A stretch of DNA of 64,000 nucleotides from Paludibacteraceae bacterium. GTDB lineage: Bacteria; Bacteroidota; Bacteroidia; Bacteroidales; Paludibacteraceae. The notes under the pieces were generated by a model. It saw only the letters and a list, made by a program, of their open reading frames with translations. It had not been told where the DNA came from and did no database searches. Position numbers and translations under genes: made by a program. The DNA is taken from NCBI GenBank assembly GCA_017556705.1, contig JAFYMG010000013.1, positions 1-64,000 on the forward strand, written 5' to 3'. The stretch's first letter is position 1. Every line of letters begins with the position of its first letter. This document shows positions 1 to 7,259 of the stretch, piece after piece.

Positions 1-99
1 AGGTATCTTGAGTTGCTTACTTACCAAACTAACAGATAATCCTGTTTTAAGCAATCCTAATGCCTCTGCTTTTAATTCTAATGACACTTTTTCTCTCAT
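1..99 (-). CDS. IS3-family transposase OrfA, N-terminal fragment (runs off the window)
   Basis: Partial gene starting at the ATG complementary to 97-99 and reading leftward off the window edge; 33 codons are visible. The peptide starts MREKVSLELKAEALGLLKTG and continues SVSLVSKQLKIP, a helix-turn-helix of the type used by IS3-family OrfA to bind the inverted repeats. It sits about 40 bp inside the terminal repeat ending at 140, the normal position for orfA. OrfA would join OrfB by frameshifting to form the transposase, but orfB is not visible. Function is inferred from the motif and the terminal repeat together. Confidence 0.7.
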   Translation of the reverse strand, partial: MREKVSLELKAEALGLLKTGLSVSLVSKQLKIP

Positions 100-140
100 A
101 ATTAAACACTTAATGTGTCCAAAAAATGGGGGTCAGTACA
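1..140 (-). mobile_element. IS3-family (IS150-like) insertion sequence, left end only
   Basis: Read on the minus strand from position 140, the sequence begins TGTACTGACCCCCATTTTTT and continues with GGACAC, the style of terminal inverted repeat seen in IS150-group IS3 elements. About 40 bp inside this end a reading frame starts (99 to 1) that encodes an HTH-type orfA N-terminus. The rest of the element, including the DDE transposase, lies left of the window. The bases next to the end (ttg, 141-143) would be one half of a target duplication, which cannot be checked here. Confidence 0.72.
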
Positions 141-173
141 TTGCTCGGGGATATGGATTTGTAACGAATAGTG

Positions 174-206
174 TGGTTATTGTACGGTAATAGTATGGTT
201 ATTGTG
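174..206 (+). repeat. 11-bp tandem repeat, three units
   Basis: Three consecutive 11-mers of the form TGGTTATTGTA (174-184, 185-195, 196-206), followed by TGGTGC. The same unit and the same TGGTGC exit occur at 59075-59096. The array lies between the IS end and the kinase promoter. A short open frame across this stretch (8-190) shows no protein features. Confidence 0.75.
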
Positions 207-293
207 TGGTGCAGACAAGGAAGATGAAAGGTGTAACTGGAAAAGTGTAGGGTGAAAATTGATGTGAAATTTGGTTATATCCAAAAAATGTTG

Positions 294-301
294 TATTTTT
301 G
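294..301 (+). promoter_or_regulatory. -7 promoter box TATTTTTG for the sensor kinase
   Basis: Matches the Bacteroidota -7 consensus TAnnTTTG and lies 26 bp before the ATG at 328. A TTGG at 271-274 sits at roughly the right distance for the -33 element. Confidence 0.6.
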
Positions 302-327
302 CAAGCAGAATCAATAAATGATATTGT

Positions 328-1506
328 ATGAGGAAAATAAATTCTAGCATGTTGAGTGTGGTGATTACTGCCCTATTGGTGGTGGTAGTGGTTGTTAGTT
401 CGTTGACAACCAGTCATATAGTGCAAAAGTTTAAGGATGAAGAACAAAAGAAAATTGAACTTTGGGCAGAGGCTACACGTAATCTGATTTTAGCAGAAGA
501 AGGGGAAAATATTGGCTTTCTATTAAAAGTGTTGGAGGGGAATACCACTATTCCTGTGTATATGGTAGATACCAATTACCACTATACGGGGTCACGCAAT
601 GTGGTTGAGCCCAAAAAAGATGTGGAGGCCTTCTATGAACAAAAAATTGCAAAACTGCGTGATATGCAAGAACCGATAGAAGTGCGTGATGGCGATCAAG
701 TGATGCAGTATATCTTCTATGAGACATCATCCACATTGCGTTGGTTGTCCTATTTCCCATATATTCAACTGCTTGTCATGCTTGCACTCGCAGGGTTAGC
801 AGCCATTGCCTTACTAATGGTACAACGCAGCGAGAAGAATAGCCTATGGGTGGGACTTTCCAAAGAGACGGCTCATCAACTCGGTACCCCTATCTCCTCG
901 CTCAACGCATGGAACGAATTGCTGAAAGCCACTTATCCCAACGACCCATTGCTCCCACAGATGGATGAAGATATCCGCCGCCTTCAGATGATTGCCGAGC
1001 GCTTCTCAAAGATCGGCTCGCAACCCACATTGGAGCAACACGAGGTACTGCCTGTAGTGAAATCAACTATGGAGTATATGCGCGCGCGCACATCTAATAA
1101 GATAGAGTATAGGTTAGAGGTTAAAGGCGAAAGGTTAGAGACAAGGGTAATGCTTTGTGTGCCACTCTTTGAGTGGGTAATTGAAAATATCTGCAAGAAT
1201 GCCGTCGATTCGATGGAAGGAAAAGGAAGTATTACCATTGATGTTAGGCGAGAGGCAAAAGGCGATGAGGCGAGAGGCAAGATTTATATCGACATTACCG
1301 ACACGGGAAAGGGTATCGATCGCAGGAACTTCAAACGAATTTTCCAACCTGGTTATACCAGCAAGAAACGTGGTTGGGGATTGGGATTGAGTTTAGGCAA
1401 GCGTATCATCGAGAATTACCATCGAGGCAAACTCTTCGTAAAGCAATCGCAGTTGGGCGTTGGTACAACCTTCCGCATCGTTCTCGAACAATCCAAAGAC
1501 TGTTGA
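328..1506 (+). CDS. Two-component sensor histidine kinase
   Basis: Membrane-bound sensor kinase of 392 residues. A transmembrane segment lies at about 8-28, a small extracytoplasmic sensor region at 29-140 and a second transmembrane segment at about 144-165. The H-box SKETAHQLGTP follows, with His183 as the predicted phosphorylation site, then the N-box ENICKNAVDSM, the G1 box DTGKGID and the G2 box GWGLGLSLG. No HAMP or PAS domain is evident and no response regulator is adjacent, so the partner is unknown. Two heptamer repeat arrays (1112-1139 and 1247-1282) are translated inside the ATPase domain, on either side of the N-box. The last 114 bp overlap the 3' end of ispE on the other strand. 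Start chosen at the ATG downstream of the -7 box at 294. Confidence 0.9.
   Translation: MRKINSSMLSVVITALLVVVVVVSSLTTSHIVQKFKDEEQKKIELWAEATRNLILAEEGENIGFLLKVLEGNTTIPVYMVDTNYHYTGSRNVVEPKKDVEAFYEQKIAKLRDMQEPIEVRDGDQVMQYIFYETSSTLRWLSYFPYIQLLVMLALAGLAAIALLMVQRSEKNSLWVGLSKETAHQLGTPISSLNAWNELLKATYPNDPLLPQMDEDIRRLQMIAERFSKIGSQPTLEQHEVLPVVKSTMEYMRARTSNKIEYRLEVKGERLETRVMLCVPLFEWVIENICKNAVDSMEGKGSITIDVRREAKGDEARGKIYIDITDTGKGIDRRNFKRIFQPGYTSKKRGWGLGLSLGKRIIENYHRGKLFVKQSQLGVGTTFRIVLEQSKDC
1112..1139 (+). repeat. Heptamer array inside the kinase gene
   Basis: Four consecutive 7-mers with consensus GGTTARA (1112-1118, 1119-1125, 1126-1132, 1133-1139), translated in frame as part of RLEVKGERLETR. The same units occur as non-coding arrays at 5416-5451 and in the esterase spacers at 53.5-56.1 kb. 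Confidence 0.8.
1247..1282 (+). repeat. Second heptamer array inside the kinase gene
   Basis: Five 7-mers of consensus GGCGAGA or GGCAAAA with one extra A at 1268. Translated as RREAKGDEARGK, in the strand that normally joins the N-box to the G1 box. GGCGAGA units also occur after ftsE and in ligA. Confidence 0.8.
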
Positions 1507-2256
1507 GCCCGATCCTGACATAGCTGCATATACAGCGCCTGCATCCAGCAGGCGTTGTTTTATTGTTGCTATTTCTGGGTGAACGACAAAAACAGTTTCT
1601 TCAAAATCATTCGAAGCATAGTTAAACAACTTTGAACAATCATGAACCATCTTGAACAATTCTGAACTACCCTTAGGCACAATTCCGCCATATGCTTCGC
1701 GGGTAGAAACACCGCAATTAGGCTTAATCATTACCAATCGCAATCCACTCAAATCCAGCGAGATAGGAGATAGTTTATCGCCAATACCTTCAGCATAGCA
1801 TGGCGTGTTGTAAATAAAGAATGGGCAATCAGCACCCAATGGACGTACCTCCTCCGCCAATTGTTCGTGTGTTAGTCCGAGCGCAAAGATCTCGTTCAGC
1901 GCAATTGCCATATGAGCCGCATCGCTGCTTCCGCCTCCTAGACCTGCTCCAAAAGGAATGTTTTTTCGAAAGCGAATACGTACATTACCGATCTGTGGAT
2001 ATCTAGTTCGCATGCGTTGATAGCACTTGATAATCAAGTTATCCTCCGCCTTACAATCTACTGCCAACCCTTCCTGAATAAAAGAAAATCCGATTCCCGA
2101 TTCCTGATTTCCGATTCCCGATACTGGCTCGACTTCTAATTCATCATGCAAACCCATAACAGGATAGAAGATAGTCTCTAAATCATGATAACCATCCTCT
2201 CGTTTGCGCACTACGCGTAAACCAATATTTATCTTGCAGTTAGGATAAAATACCAT
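1393..2256 (-). CDS. ispE: 4-diphosphocytidyl-2-C-methyl-D-erythritol kinase
   Basis: GHMP-family kinase of the MEP isoprenoid pathway that phosphorylates CDP-methylerythritol on the 2-hydroxyl using ATP. The 287 residues begin MVFYPNCKINIGLRVVRKRE, contain the GHMP glycine-rich ATP loop GAGLGGGSSDAA and end with the SGSGSTVFG motif. Residues around 45-56 (VSGIGNQESGIG) are encoded by a heptamer array (2090-2124) and look like a tolerated loop expansion. The 3' end overlaps the convergent kinase gene by 114 bp; both C-termini carry family motifs, so both frames appear real. ispF of the same pathway lies elsewhere, at 9.8 kb. Confidence 0.95.
   Translation of the reverse strand: MVFYPNCKINIGLRVVRKREDGYHDLETIFYPVMGLHDELEVEPVSGIGNQESGIGFSFIQEGLAVDCKAEDNLIIKCYQRMRTRYPQIGNVRIRFRKNIPFGAGLGGGSSDAAHMAIALNEIFALGLTHEQLAEEVRPLGADCPFFIYNTPCYAEGIGDKLSPISLDLSGLRLVMIKPNCGVSTREAYGGIVPKGSSELFKMVHDCSKLFNYASNDFEETVFVVHPEIATIKQRLLDAGAVYAAMSGSGSTVFGLFENDAEGCTNAQLRLLYEEFASMVILDDTLA
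2090..2124 (-). repeat. Heptamer array inside ispE
   Basis: Five consecutive 7-mers on the plus strand, consensus CCGATTC (units starting at 2090, 2097, 2104, 2111 and 2118). Because 7 is not a multiple of 3, successive units are read in different phases, giving the quasi-repeat SGIGNQESGIG in the protein. Confidence 0.85.
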
Positions 2257-2257
2257 T

Positions 2258-2304
2258 ACCTTTAAACACTAAACAGTAGCGAAGCGTCCTCTAAACATTA
2301 CACA
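2258..2304. repeat. Composite repeat: heptamers, small hairpin, heptamers
   Basis: Contains CTAAACAGTAG, a tiny palindrome CGaaGCG, then TCCTCTAAAC. The same order of words occurs twice inside ligA (46703-46810 and 47843-47925) with different palindromes in the middle. It lies between ispE and the ABC permease and covers the last codons of the latter. Confidence 0.7.
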
Positions 2305-3155
2305 GTATCCATAAAGGATTTTTGCACTTTGTTGAAGACCACAATACCGATAGCAAGTAGCACAACCATAAAGCCAAAACTATATCCAAGCATCCACCAT
2401 TCGTGGCTACCTGCACCCAACATACCATACTTGAAGAATTCCACAATACCAGTCAGTGGATTGAGCTGCATCACAAGGCGCAACTTTTCGTTGGTGATAG
2501 TTGAAAGAGGGTAGATTACAGGTGTTGCATACATCCATAAACTTACGAAGAAACTTAGAAGTAATTGTAAATCACGGTATTTGGTAGTCATACTAGAGAA
2601 TAAAATACCGAAACCTAACGCCAAACCAGCCAACATTGCTACCAAAACCGGTAAGAGCAGTGCATAGAGATTAGGTTGAATATTTGCGTCCGTGAAGATA
2701 AAATAGTATGCATAAACTAGTAGGAATAGCGCAAACTGGATGCCAAAGCGAACTAGATTGCTGATCACATCGCTCAGTGGAGTTACAAGACGAGGGAAAT
2801 ATACTTTTCCGAATATACCTGCGTTGTTAACAAACGTATTCGAGGTCTTGGTCAAACAATCGGCAAAATACTGCCAGAAACTAATACCAGCTAGATAGAA
2901 TAATGGCTGAGGAATATCATCTGTAGATATTTTTGCAATACCGCCAAAAACCACCATATACATGACAGTGGTCATAAGTGGCTGAATAACATACCACAAT
3001 GGACCAAGGATGGTTTGCTTGTATTGTGTGATGATATTACGCTTAACGAACAACATCATCAAGTCGCGATAACGCCAAATCTCCTTAAAATCAACGAATA
3101 AAAGACTATCTTTTGGGTGAATTTCCGTTGTCCAACCTTGTTCTTTTTCGATCAT
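2298..3155 (-). CDS. Polysaccharide/polyol-phosphate export ABC transporter permease
   Basis: ABC-2 type membrane subunit (Wzm/TagG/KpsM type), 285 residues with about six transmembrane helices and the family segment LFVKRNIITQYKQTILGPLW near residue 35. It would export a surface glycan across the inner membrane with an ATPase partner that is not in this window. Start set at MIEKEQGW, because the -7 box TACCTTTG (3173-3180) lies between this ATG and the longer upstream frame, which would put 44 untypical residues in front. The promoter region is shared with the divergent DUF349 gene. Confidence 0.88.
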   Translation of the reverse strand: MIEKEQGWTTEIHPKDSLLFVDFKEIWRYRDLMMLFVKRNIITQYKQTILGPLWYVIQPLMTTVMYMVVFGGIAKISTDDIPQPLFYLAGISFWQYFADCLTKTSNTFVNNAGIFGKVYFPRLVTPLSDVISNLVRFGIQFALFLLVYAYYFIFTDANIQPNLYALLLPVLVAMLAGLALGFGILFSSMTTKYRDLQLLLSFFVSLWMYATPVIYPLSTITNEKLRLVMQLNPLTGIVEFFKYGMLGAGSHEWWMLGYSFGFMVVLLAIGIVVFNKVQKSFMDTV

Positions 3156-3172
3156 AATTATAAAATTCTGTG

Positions 3173-3180
3173 CAAAGGTA
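3173..3180 (-). promoter_or_regulatory. -7 box TACCTTTG for the ABC permease
   Basis: On the minus strand the box is followed by C and lies 18 bp before the ATG at 3155. It fixes the start of the permease gene. Confidence 0.75.
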
Positions 3181-3212
3181 CACTTTTTTTTGGAAATATG
3201 CAAATTTATTTG

Positions 3213-3220
3213 TACCTTTG
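3213..3220 (+). promoter_or_regulatory. -7 box TACCTTTG for the DUF349-ftsE operon
   Basis: TACCTTTGC at 3213-3221, 49 bp before the ATG at 3270. Divergent from the permease promoter 33 bp away. Confidence 0.75.
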
Positions 3221-3269
3221 CGGCTGAATTTATGAACCCCGCTCGAAAGGGCGTAACTTTTTTAGAATT

Positions 3270-4754
3270 ATGGCAAATGAAAAACAACAGTTCGTGGACG
3301 AACTAAAGGAACTACTACAAAAGAATGTAGCGGAAGTGAAAGAACAAGTAGAAACGTTGAAAACACAATTCTACCGTCAGTATCATCAAGAGTTGGAAGC
3401 AGAAAAGAAGGCTGCTCAAGAAGCTGCGGAGGCAGCTGGAGAAGTGCTTGAGAATTGGTTGCCATCCACCGATGCATTGGAGCAAGAGTTCCGCGAATTG
3501 TTGAATACATACAAGCAACGTCGTGCAGAATTGCAAAAGCAAGTAGAGGAGGAGCAAGCGCAAAACCTTCTTCGCAAAGAGAATATCCTTGCACAAATGA
3601 AAGAGATGGCAGATGCAGAGACTGCTGATGTGATGGATAATCTCAAGAAAATGCGTGAGTTGCAAGCAGAGTGGAAGACCATTGGTCCTGTGCCCGCTAC
3701 CAAAACACAAGAGATTTGGAAAAACTACCAACAATATCAAGAGCGTTTCTATGATCTTGTGAAAATCAATATTGAGTTGCGTGATCTTGACTTCAAGAAA
3801 AATCTAGAAATGAAGACCTTGCTTTGCGAGGCAGCTGAGAAATTGCAAGAGAATCCAAATATCGTAGAGGCCAACCGTGCTTTGCAACAATTGCACGATG
3901 AGTGGGCCGAGATTGGTCCTGTAGCTCGTGAGTTACGCGAGGATCTATGGAATCGTTTTAAACAAGCGAGCAGTGTAATCAATAAGAAACATCAAGCTTA
4001 TTTTGATGAGTTGCATGCAAAGGAGAATGAGAACCTGGAGAAGAAACAAGCATTGATTGAGCAACTCAGAGAGTTGGATATCACTAAGATGAAATCCAAT
4101 AAACAATGGGATGAAGCAACTGAAAAAGTACAAGCTATCCAACAAGAGTGGCGTACTATTGGTTTTGCTCCAAAGAAGCAAAATCAAGCTATTTATAATG
4201 AATATCGTGCACTTTGCGAAACATTCTTCAAAGCCAAAACCGCTTACTATAAAGGTATGCGCGATGAATTTAGCGAGAACTTGAAGAAAAAACGTGAATT
4301 GTTGGAGGCTGCTGAAGCGTTGAAGACTAGTGTTGAATGGACAGAAACCACTAACAAACTCATTGAGTTACAACAAGAGTGGAAAAAAGTTGGTCCTGTA
4401 GCTCGTAAGTACTCTGATGATCTTTGGAAGAAGTTTACTGCTGCGTGCGATACTTTCTTCGAGGCAAAACGTGAGGCAACCAAAGAGATGCGTGAGCAAT
4501 ATGCACAAAAGCGCGCTGAAGCTAAAGAGCGTTGGAACAAGAAGGTGGATCAAATGACTGATCGTCAGAAGTTGATTAAGATGTACGAGAACCTAGTACA
4601 AGAGATCAAGACGGCTGAGAATAATATCCTCTTCTTCACGGGAAAATCAAAGACTGCTAATAAGTTGGTAGATGACATGCGCAAGAAGATTGATACACTG
4701 AAGAGCCAACTCAATGATCTTGAGAATAAAATCAACCAAATGGACGCAGAATGA
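3270..4754 (+). CDS. DUF349 repeat protein
   Basis: Soluble, highly charged, helical protein of 494 residues. At least four DUF349 repeats are visible, each marked by a W-x-x-x-G pair: LQAEWKTIGPVP near 130, LHDEWAEIGPVA near 205, IQQEWRTIGFAP near 290 and LQQEWKKVGPVA near 370. The C-terminus is coiled-coil-like (KLVDDMRKKIDTLKSQLNDL). DUF349 proteins are common in Bacteroidota and their molecular role is not established. The stop codon overlaps the start of the FtsE-like gene by 4 bp, so the two are very probably translated together. Confidence 0.88.
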   Translation: MANEKQQFVDELKELLQKNVAEVKEQVETLKTQFYRQYHQELEAEKKAAQEAAEAAGEVLENWLPSTDALEQEFRELLNTYKQRRAELQKQVEEEQAQNLLRKENILAQMKEMADAETADVMDNLKKMRELQAEWKTIGPVPATKTQEIWKNYQQYQERFYDLVKINIELRDLDFKKNLEMKTLLCEAAEKLQENPNIVEANRALQQLHDEWAEIGPVARELREDLWNRFKQASSVINKKHQAYFDELHAKENENLEKKQALIEQLRELDITKMKSNKQWDEATEKVQAIQQEWRTIGFAPKKQNQAIYNEYRALCETFFKAKTAYYKGMRDEFSENLKKKRELLEAAEALKTSVEWTETTNKLIELQQEWKKVGPVARKYSDDLWKKFTAACDTFFEAKREATKEMREQYAQKRAEAKERWNKKVDQMTDRQKLIKMYENLVQEIKTAENNILFFTGKSKTANKLVDDMRKKIDTLKSQLNDLENKINQMDAE

Positions 4755-5416
4755 GCGAACTCATTAAATATAAAAATGTAGAGATCTGTCAGGATGAGCA
4801 AATCGTGCTGACAGATGTCAATTTGACTATATCTTCAGGCGAATTTGTATATTTATTGGGTAAAGTAGGATCGGGTAAGTCAAGTTTGATGAAAACAATT
4901 TATGGTGAATTGGCCGTAGAGGGTTCTGAAGCTACAGCTTTGAACTATGACTTGCTCAAACTTCGTCGTCGTCAGATACCATATCTGCGTAGAAAAGTGG
5001 GTGTCGTATTCCAAGATTTCCAATTATTGGTAGATCGTAGTGTGGAAGAAAACTTGATGTTTGTACTCAAAGCTACAGGCTGGAAAGATAAGCAAGCGAT
5101 GAAAAGTAATATCTACGATGTGCTCAAGCAGGTAGGTATGGAGGAGAAGGCCTATAAGATGCCTTATCAACTTTCTGGAGGTGAGCAACAGCGTGTGGTG
5201 ATTGCGCGTGCGTTGCTTAATGCTCCTAGTTTGATCCTTGCGGATGAGCCAACAGGAAATCTTGATCCTGAAACGGGAAAAGGTATTATGGAGTTGCTCT
5301 ATAGTATTAGCCAAGCGGGCATGACGGTGATTATGTCCACCCATAATCCAGTTTGGCCCGAGTTATATCCAGGGCGTAAATTGCAATTTGCTGATGGCAA
5401 GATAACCGAGATGTAG
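4751..5416 (+). CDS. ftsE: FtsE-like ABC transporter ATPase
   Basis: Cytoplasmic ATPase of 221 residues with Walker [13 protein letters not shown] (about 37-48), Q-loop VVFQDFQLL, signature LSGGEQQR, Walker [13 protein letters not shown] and switch histidine STHN. Length and sequence fit the FtsE/LolD group; FtsE with membrane partner FtsX activates peptidoglycan hydrolases at division. No ftsX is adjacent, so the assignment rests on sequence alone. It overlaps the DUF349 gene by ATGA. The stop codon runs straight into a heptamer repeat and then a terminator. Confidence 0.85.
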   Translation: MSELIKYKNVEICQDEQIVLTDVNLTISSGEFVYLLGKVGSGKSSLMKTIYGELAVEGSEATALNYDLLKLRRRQIPYLRRKVGVVFQDFQLLVDRSVEENLMFVLKATGWKDKQAMKSNIYDVLKQVGMEEKAYKMPYQLSGGEQQRVVIARALLNAPSLILADEPTGNLDPETGKGIMELLYSISQAGMTVIMSTHNPVWPELYPGRKLQFADGKITEM

Positions 5417-5451
5417 GCGATAAGGCGAGAGGTTAGAGGCTAAAGGCTGGA
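5416..5451 (+). repeat. Heptamer array after ftsE
   Basis: Five 7-mers of consensus GGCGAGA or GGTTAGA with one extra A at 5423. The first G is also the last base of the ftsE stop codon. Units match those translated inside the kinase gene at 1112-1282. Confidence 0.8.
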
Positions 5452-5457
5452 AATAAT

Positions 5458-5495
5458 AAACAACTGACACTTTATGAGGGTGCCAGTTGTTTGTT
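5458..5495 (+). terminator. Rho-independent terminator after ftsE
   Basis: Inverted repeat with 13-bp arms AAACAACTGACAC (5458-5470) and GTGCCAGTTGTTT (5480-5492), one mismatch and a 9-nt loop, followed by GTTTT. It could act on both strands, also closing the leftward DUF2490 gene. Confidence 0.75.
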
Positions 5496-5541
5496 TTATG
5501 GTGGTTTTTACTTGTGTATCTTTTTGTTATTATGCTAAAAG

Positions 5542-6351
5542 TTACCAACCGAACTTATAGGCAAGCAGGATGAGGTGCTTGGTGGTGTACTTGTTGGTTA
5601 TGGTGATGTCGCCCGTTTCATTGTTGATGCTAAAACCACGATCGTATAGGTAGTTGTAGCGGTAGGTAAGGGTTAAGGAGTTTTGTTTGTTGATTTTCCA
5701 TTGTAAACCGGCTTCTGGACGCAACTCGCTGATATATTGACCGTATTTTTGGGCGGACGCTTCGCTATGGGCTATTGGATATTGGTTATTGGACAGGCTA
5801 TTGATATACGCTACTGGCGCATTCAAGGTGTTGAGAATCTCGAACTTACCCACAATACCCAATGGCGTTTCAGGAATAGAATATACTGCTTGCAAGCGGC
5901 TACGAAGCGTGAAATCGACCTGATTCTTTGTTCGTTTGTCCACTTTACCTGTACGACCATCCAGCATTACACCTTCGCGCAAAGATAGATTCCATTGGCC
6001 CAATTTTACTTGTCCTGTTACGAGGAAATTAGCACGATGTTGCAGATACTTATTCGGATCAGTCCAACCTTGATTACCATATAATTTCAGCGTATATCCC
6101 GCATAAATGTTTAGATATGGAATAGGCGTGTAGCCCAATGCGATAGTAGTATGTGCACGGTGGGAAGGTGCTGAGCGGATCTCCTCCTCGAAAGTGAGTG
6201 ATAAGCCATGGTCAAATGATTTGACAAAGGTAGCAAAGAAGTGTGCTTCAGGTGTCACAATCGCGGTATCTTTCTCTGTGATAGCAACTTGTGCAAAGAG
6301 AAGAGATGGAAGGACAACCAATGCAATCAATATACTTTTTTTACATGTCAT
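5542..6351 (-). CDS. DUF2490-family outer-membrane beta-barrel protein
   Basis: Exported protein of 269 residues with a signal peptide (MTCKKSILIALVVLPSLLFA, cut near residue 20) followed by alternating aromatic and hydrophobic strands and a C-terminal aromatic residue (YKFGW), as in outer-membrane barrels. The overall pattern matches DUF2490; function unknown. Residues around 185-205 (YINSLSNNQYPIAHSEA) come from a heptamer array (5764-5791), probably in a surface loop. It starts 2 bp after the sufE stop and shares that promoter. Confidence 0.75.
   Translation of the reverse strand: MTCKKSILIALVVLPSLLFAQVAITEKDTAIVTPEAHFFATFVKSFDHGLSLTFEEEIRSAPSHRAHTTIALGYTPIPYLNIYAGYTLKLYGNQGWTDPNKYLQHRANFLVTGQVKLGQWNLSLREGVMLDGRTGKVDKRTKNQVDFTLRSRLQAVYSIPETPLGIVGKFEILNTLNAPVAYINSLSNNQYPIAHSEASAQKYGQYISELRPEAGLQWKINKQNSLTLTYRYNYLYDRGFSINNETGDITITNKYTTKHLILLAYKFGW
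5764..5791 (-). repeat. Heptamer array inside the DUF2490 gene
   Basis: Four 7-mers on the plus strand of consensus GCTATTG or GTTATTG (5764-5791), preceded by a small hairpin GCGgacgcttCGC (5754-5766) and decaying beyond 5791. This is the same array-plus-hairpin layout as the intergenic elements. Confidence 0.7.
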
Positions 6352-6353
6352 AA

Positions 6354-6773
6354 TTATTGTTGTGCTTGATAAGTTAAAGCGAATAGACGCATTTGCTTGA
6401 GCATAGCATTGAGTCCGTTGCTGCGGGTAGGGGATAGGTGTTCTCGGAGGCTAATCTCATCAATGAAATAGAGTTCGGTTTCCACAATCTCTTTTGGGGT
6501 ATGATCGCTAAGTACGCGAATGAGCAATGCCACAATACCTTTGACCAAAATTGCATCCGAATCTCCGTGATAGACAACTTTGCCATCTTTCATTTCGGCT
6601 GTAAACCAAACCTTTGACTGACAACCGTCAATCAAGTTTTGATCGTTTTTATCCGCCTCAGAGAATGGCTCTAAACCATTTCCGTATTCAATGAGCAAAC
6701 TATATCTATCCATCCAGTCATCAAAACTGCTGAACTCTTCAATAATTTCGTCTTGTATATCGTTAATCAACAT
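6354..6773 (-). CDS. sufE: SufE-family cysteine desulfuration protein
   Basis: Small protein of 139 residues that accepts persulfide sulfur from a SufS-type cysteine desulfurase for iron-sulfur cluster assembly. The acceptor cysteine is in LIDGCQSKVW (about residue 51), the conserved SufE motif, and the C-terminal RSNGL-x-x-ML segment is also typical. First gene of a two-gene unit with the DUF2490 protein. A -7 box TACCTTTG at 6797-6804 lies 23 bp before the start. Confidence 0.92.
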   Translation of the reverse strand: MLINDIQDEIIEEFSSFDDWMDRYSLLIEYGNGLEPFSEADKNDQNLIDGCQSKVWFTAEMKDGKVVYHGDSDAILVKGIVALLIRVLSDHTPKEIVETELYFIDEISLREHLSPTRSNGLNAMLKQMRLFALTYQAQQ

Positions 6774-6796
6774 ATTATTAGGTGTTTAAAACTGTG

Positions 6797-6804
6797 CAAA
6801 GGTA
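6797..6804 (-). promoter_or_regulatory. -7 box TACCTTTG for sufE
   Basis: On the minus strand TACCTTTGC precedes the sufE ATG by 23 bp. Confidence 0.72.
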
Positions 6805-6840
6805 CTTCTTTTTTTATAATTATGCAAAAAAGATAGAAAA

Positions 6841-6870
6841 ATAAATCGAAAAGCACGCTTTTCGATTTAT
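6841..6870 (-). terminator. Terminator after the TM2/zinc-ribbon gene
   Basis: Perfect 14-bp inverted repeat (ATAAATCGAAAAGC with its complement) around a 2-nt centre. On the minus strand it is followed by TTTTTC, a suitable U-tract for ending the operon that starts at 8737. Confidence 0.75.
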
Positions 6871-6908
6871 TCTGATGTTATCAGTTTTATTACGATGATA
6901 TATACGGA

Positions 6909-7259
6909 TTAATAGTTATACTTCTCGTCAAATTCTTCATCTGACATCATCAAGTATTGTACCATGTGAATAATAGATAGAACTAAGATAACAGTTGCTC
7001 CGATACCACAAGACAAATATGAAACCAAAAGATATATAACACCTTCTTTGTTTTTTCCAAGATAGAATAAATCGGCACCAAAAGTACCCAAGAAGAATGC
7101 AAGCAAAGCAGCAACTATTTTGTTTCTATCGTGCTTCTTAACTTTAGTAGGTTGCTGAGTAGGTGTTGATATTTCCTCTTTAGGAAGTACAGCTCCGCAA
7201 TAGGAGCATTTCTCTTGGTGCCCCTCAATTGGTGCACCACATGCAGGACAATTAGCCAT
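6909..7259 (-). CDS. TM2-domain protein with N-terminal zinc ribbon
   Basis: 116 residues. The N-terminus is a zinc ribbon with CPAC at 4-7 and CSYC at 18-21. A TM2-type domain follows: charged KKHDRNKIVAALLAFFLGTFG, then DLFYLGKNKEGVIYLL, then a second hydrophobic helix. TM2 proteins are small two-helix membrane proteins of unclear role, often beside membrane-stress genes. Its start overlaps the previous gene by 8 bp, making it the third gene of the SPFH operon. Confidence 0.8.
   Translation of the reverse strand: MANCPACGAPIEGHQEKCSYCGAVLPKEEISTPTQQPTKVKKHDRNKIVAALLAFFLGTFGADLFYLGKNKEGVIYLLVSYLSCGIGATVILVLSIIHMVQYLMMSDEEFDEKYNY

Noticed and set aside
8..190. 60-codon open frame at the left edge, plus strand
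   Set aside because: It runs antisense through the IS end and into an 11-bp repeat; the real signal there is the minus-strand OrfA start and terminal repeat.
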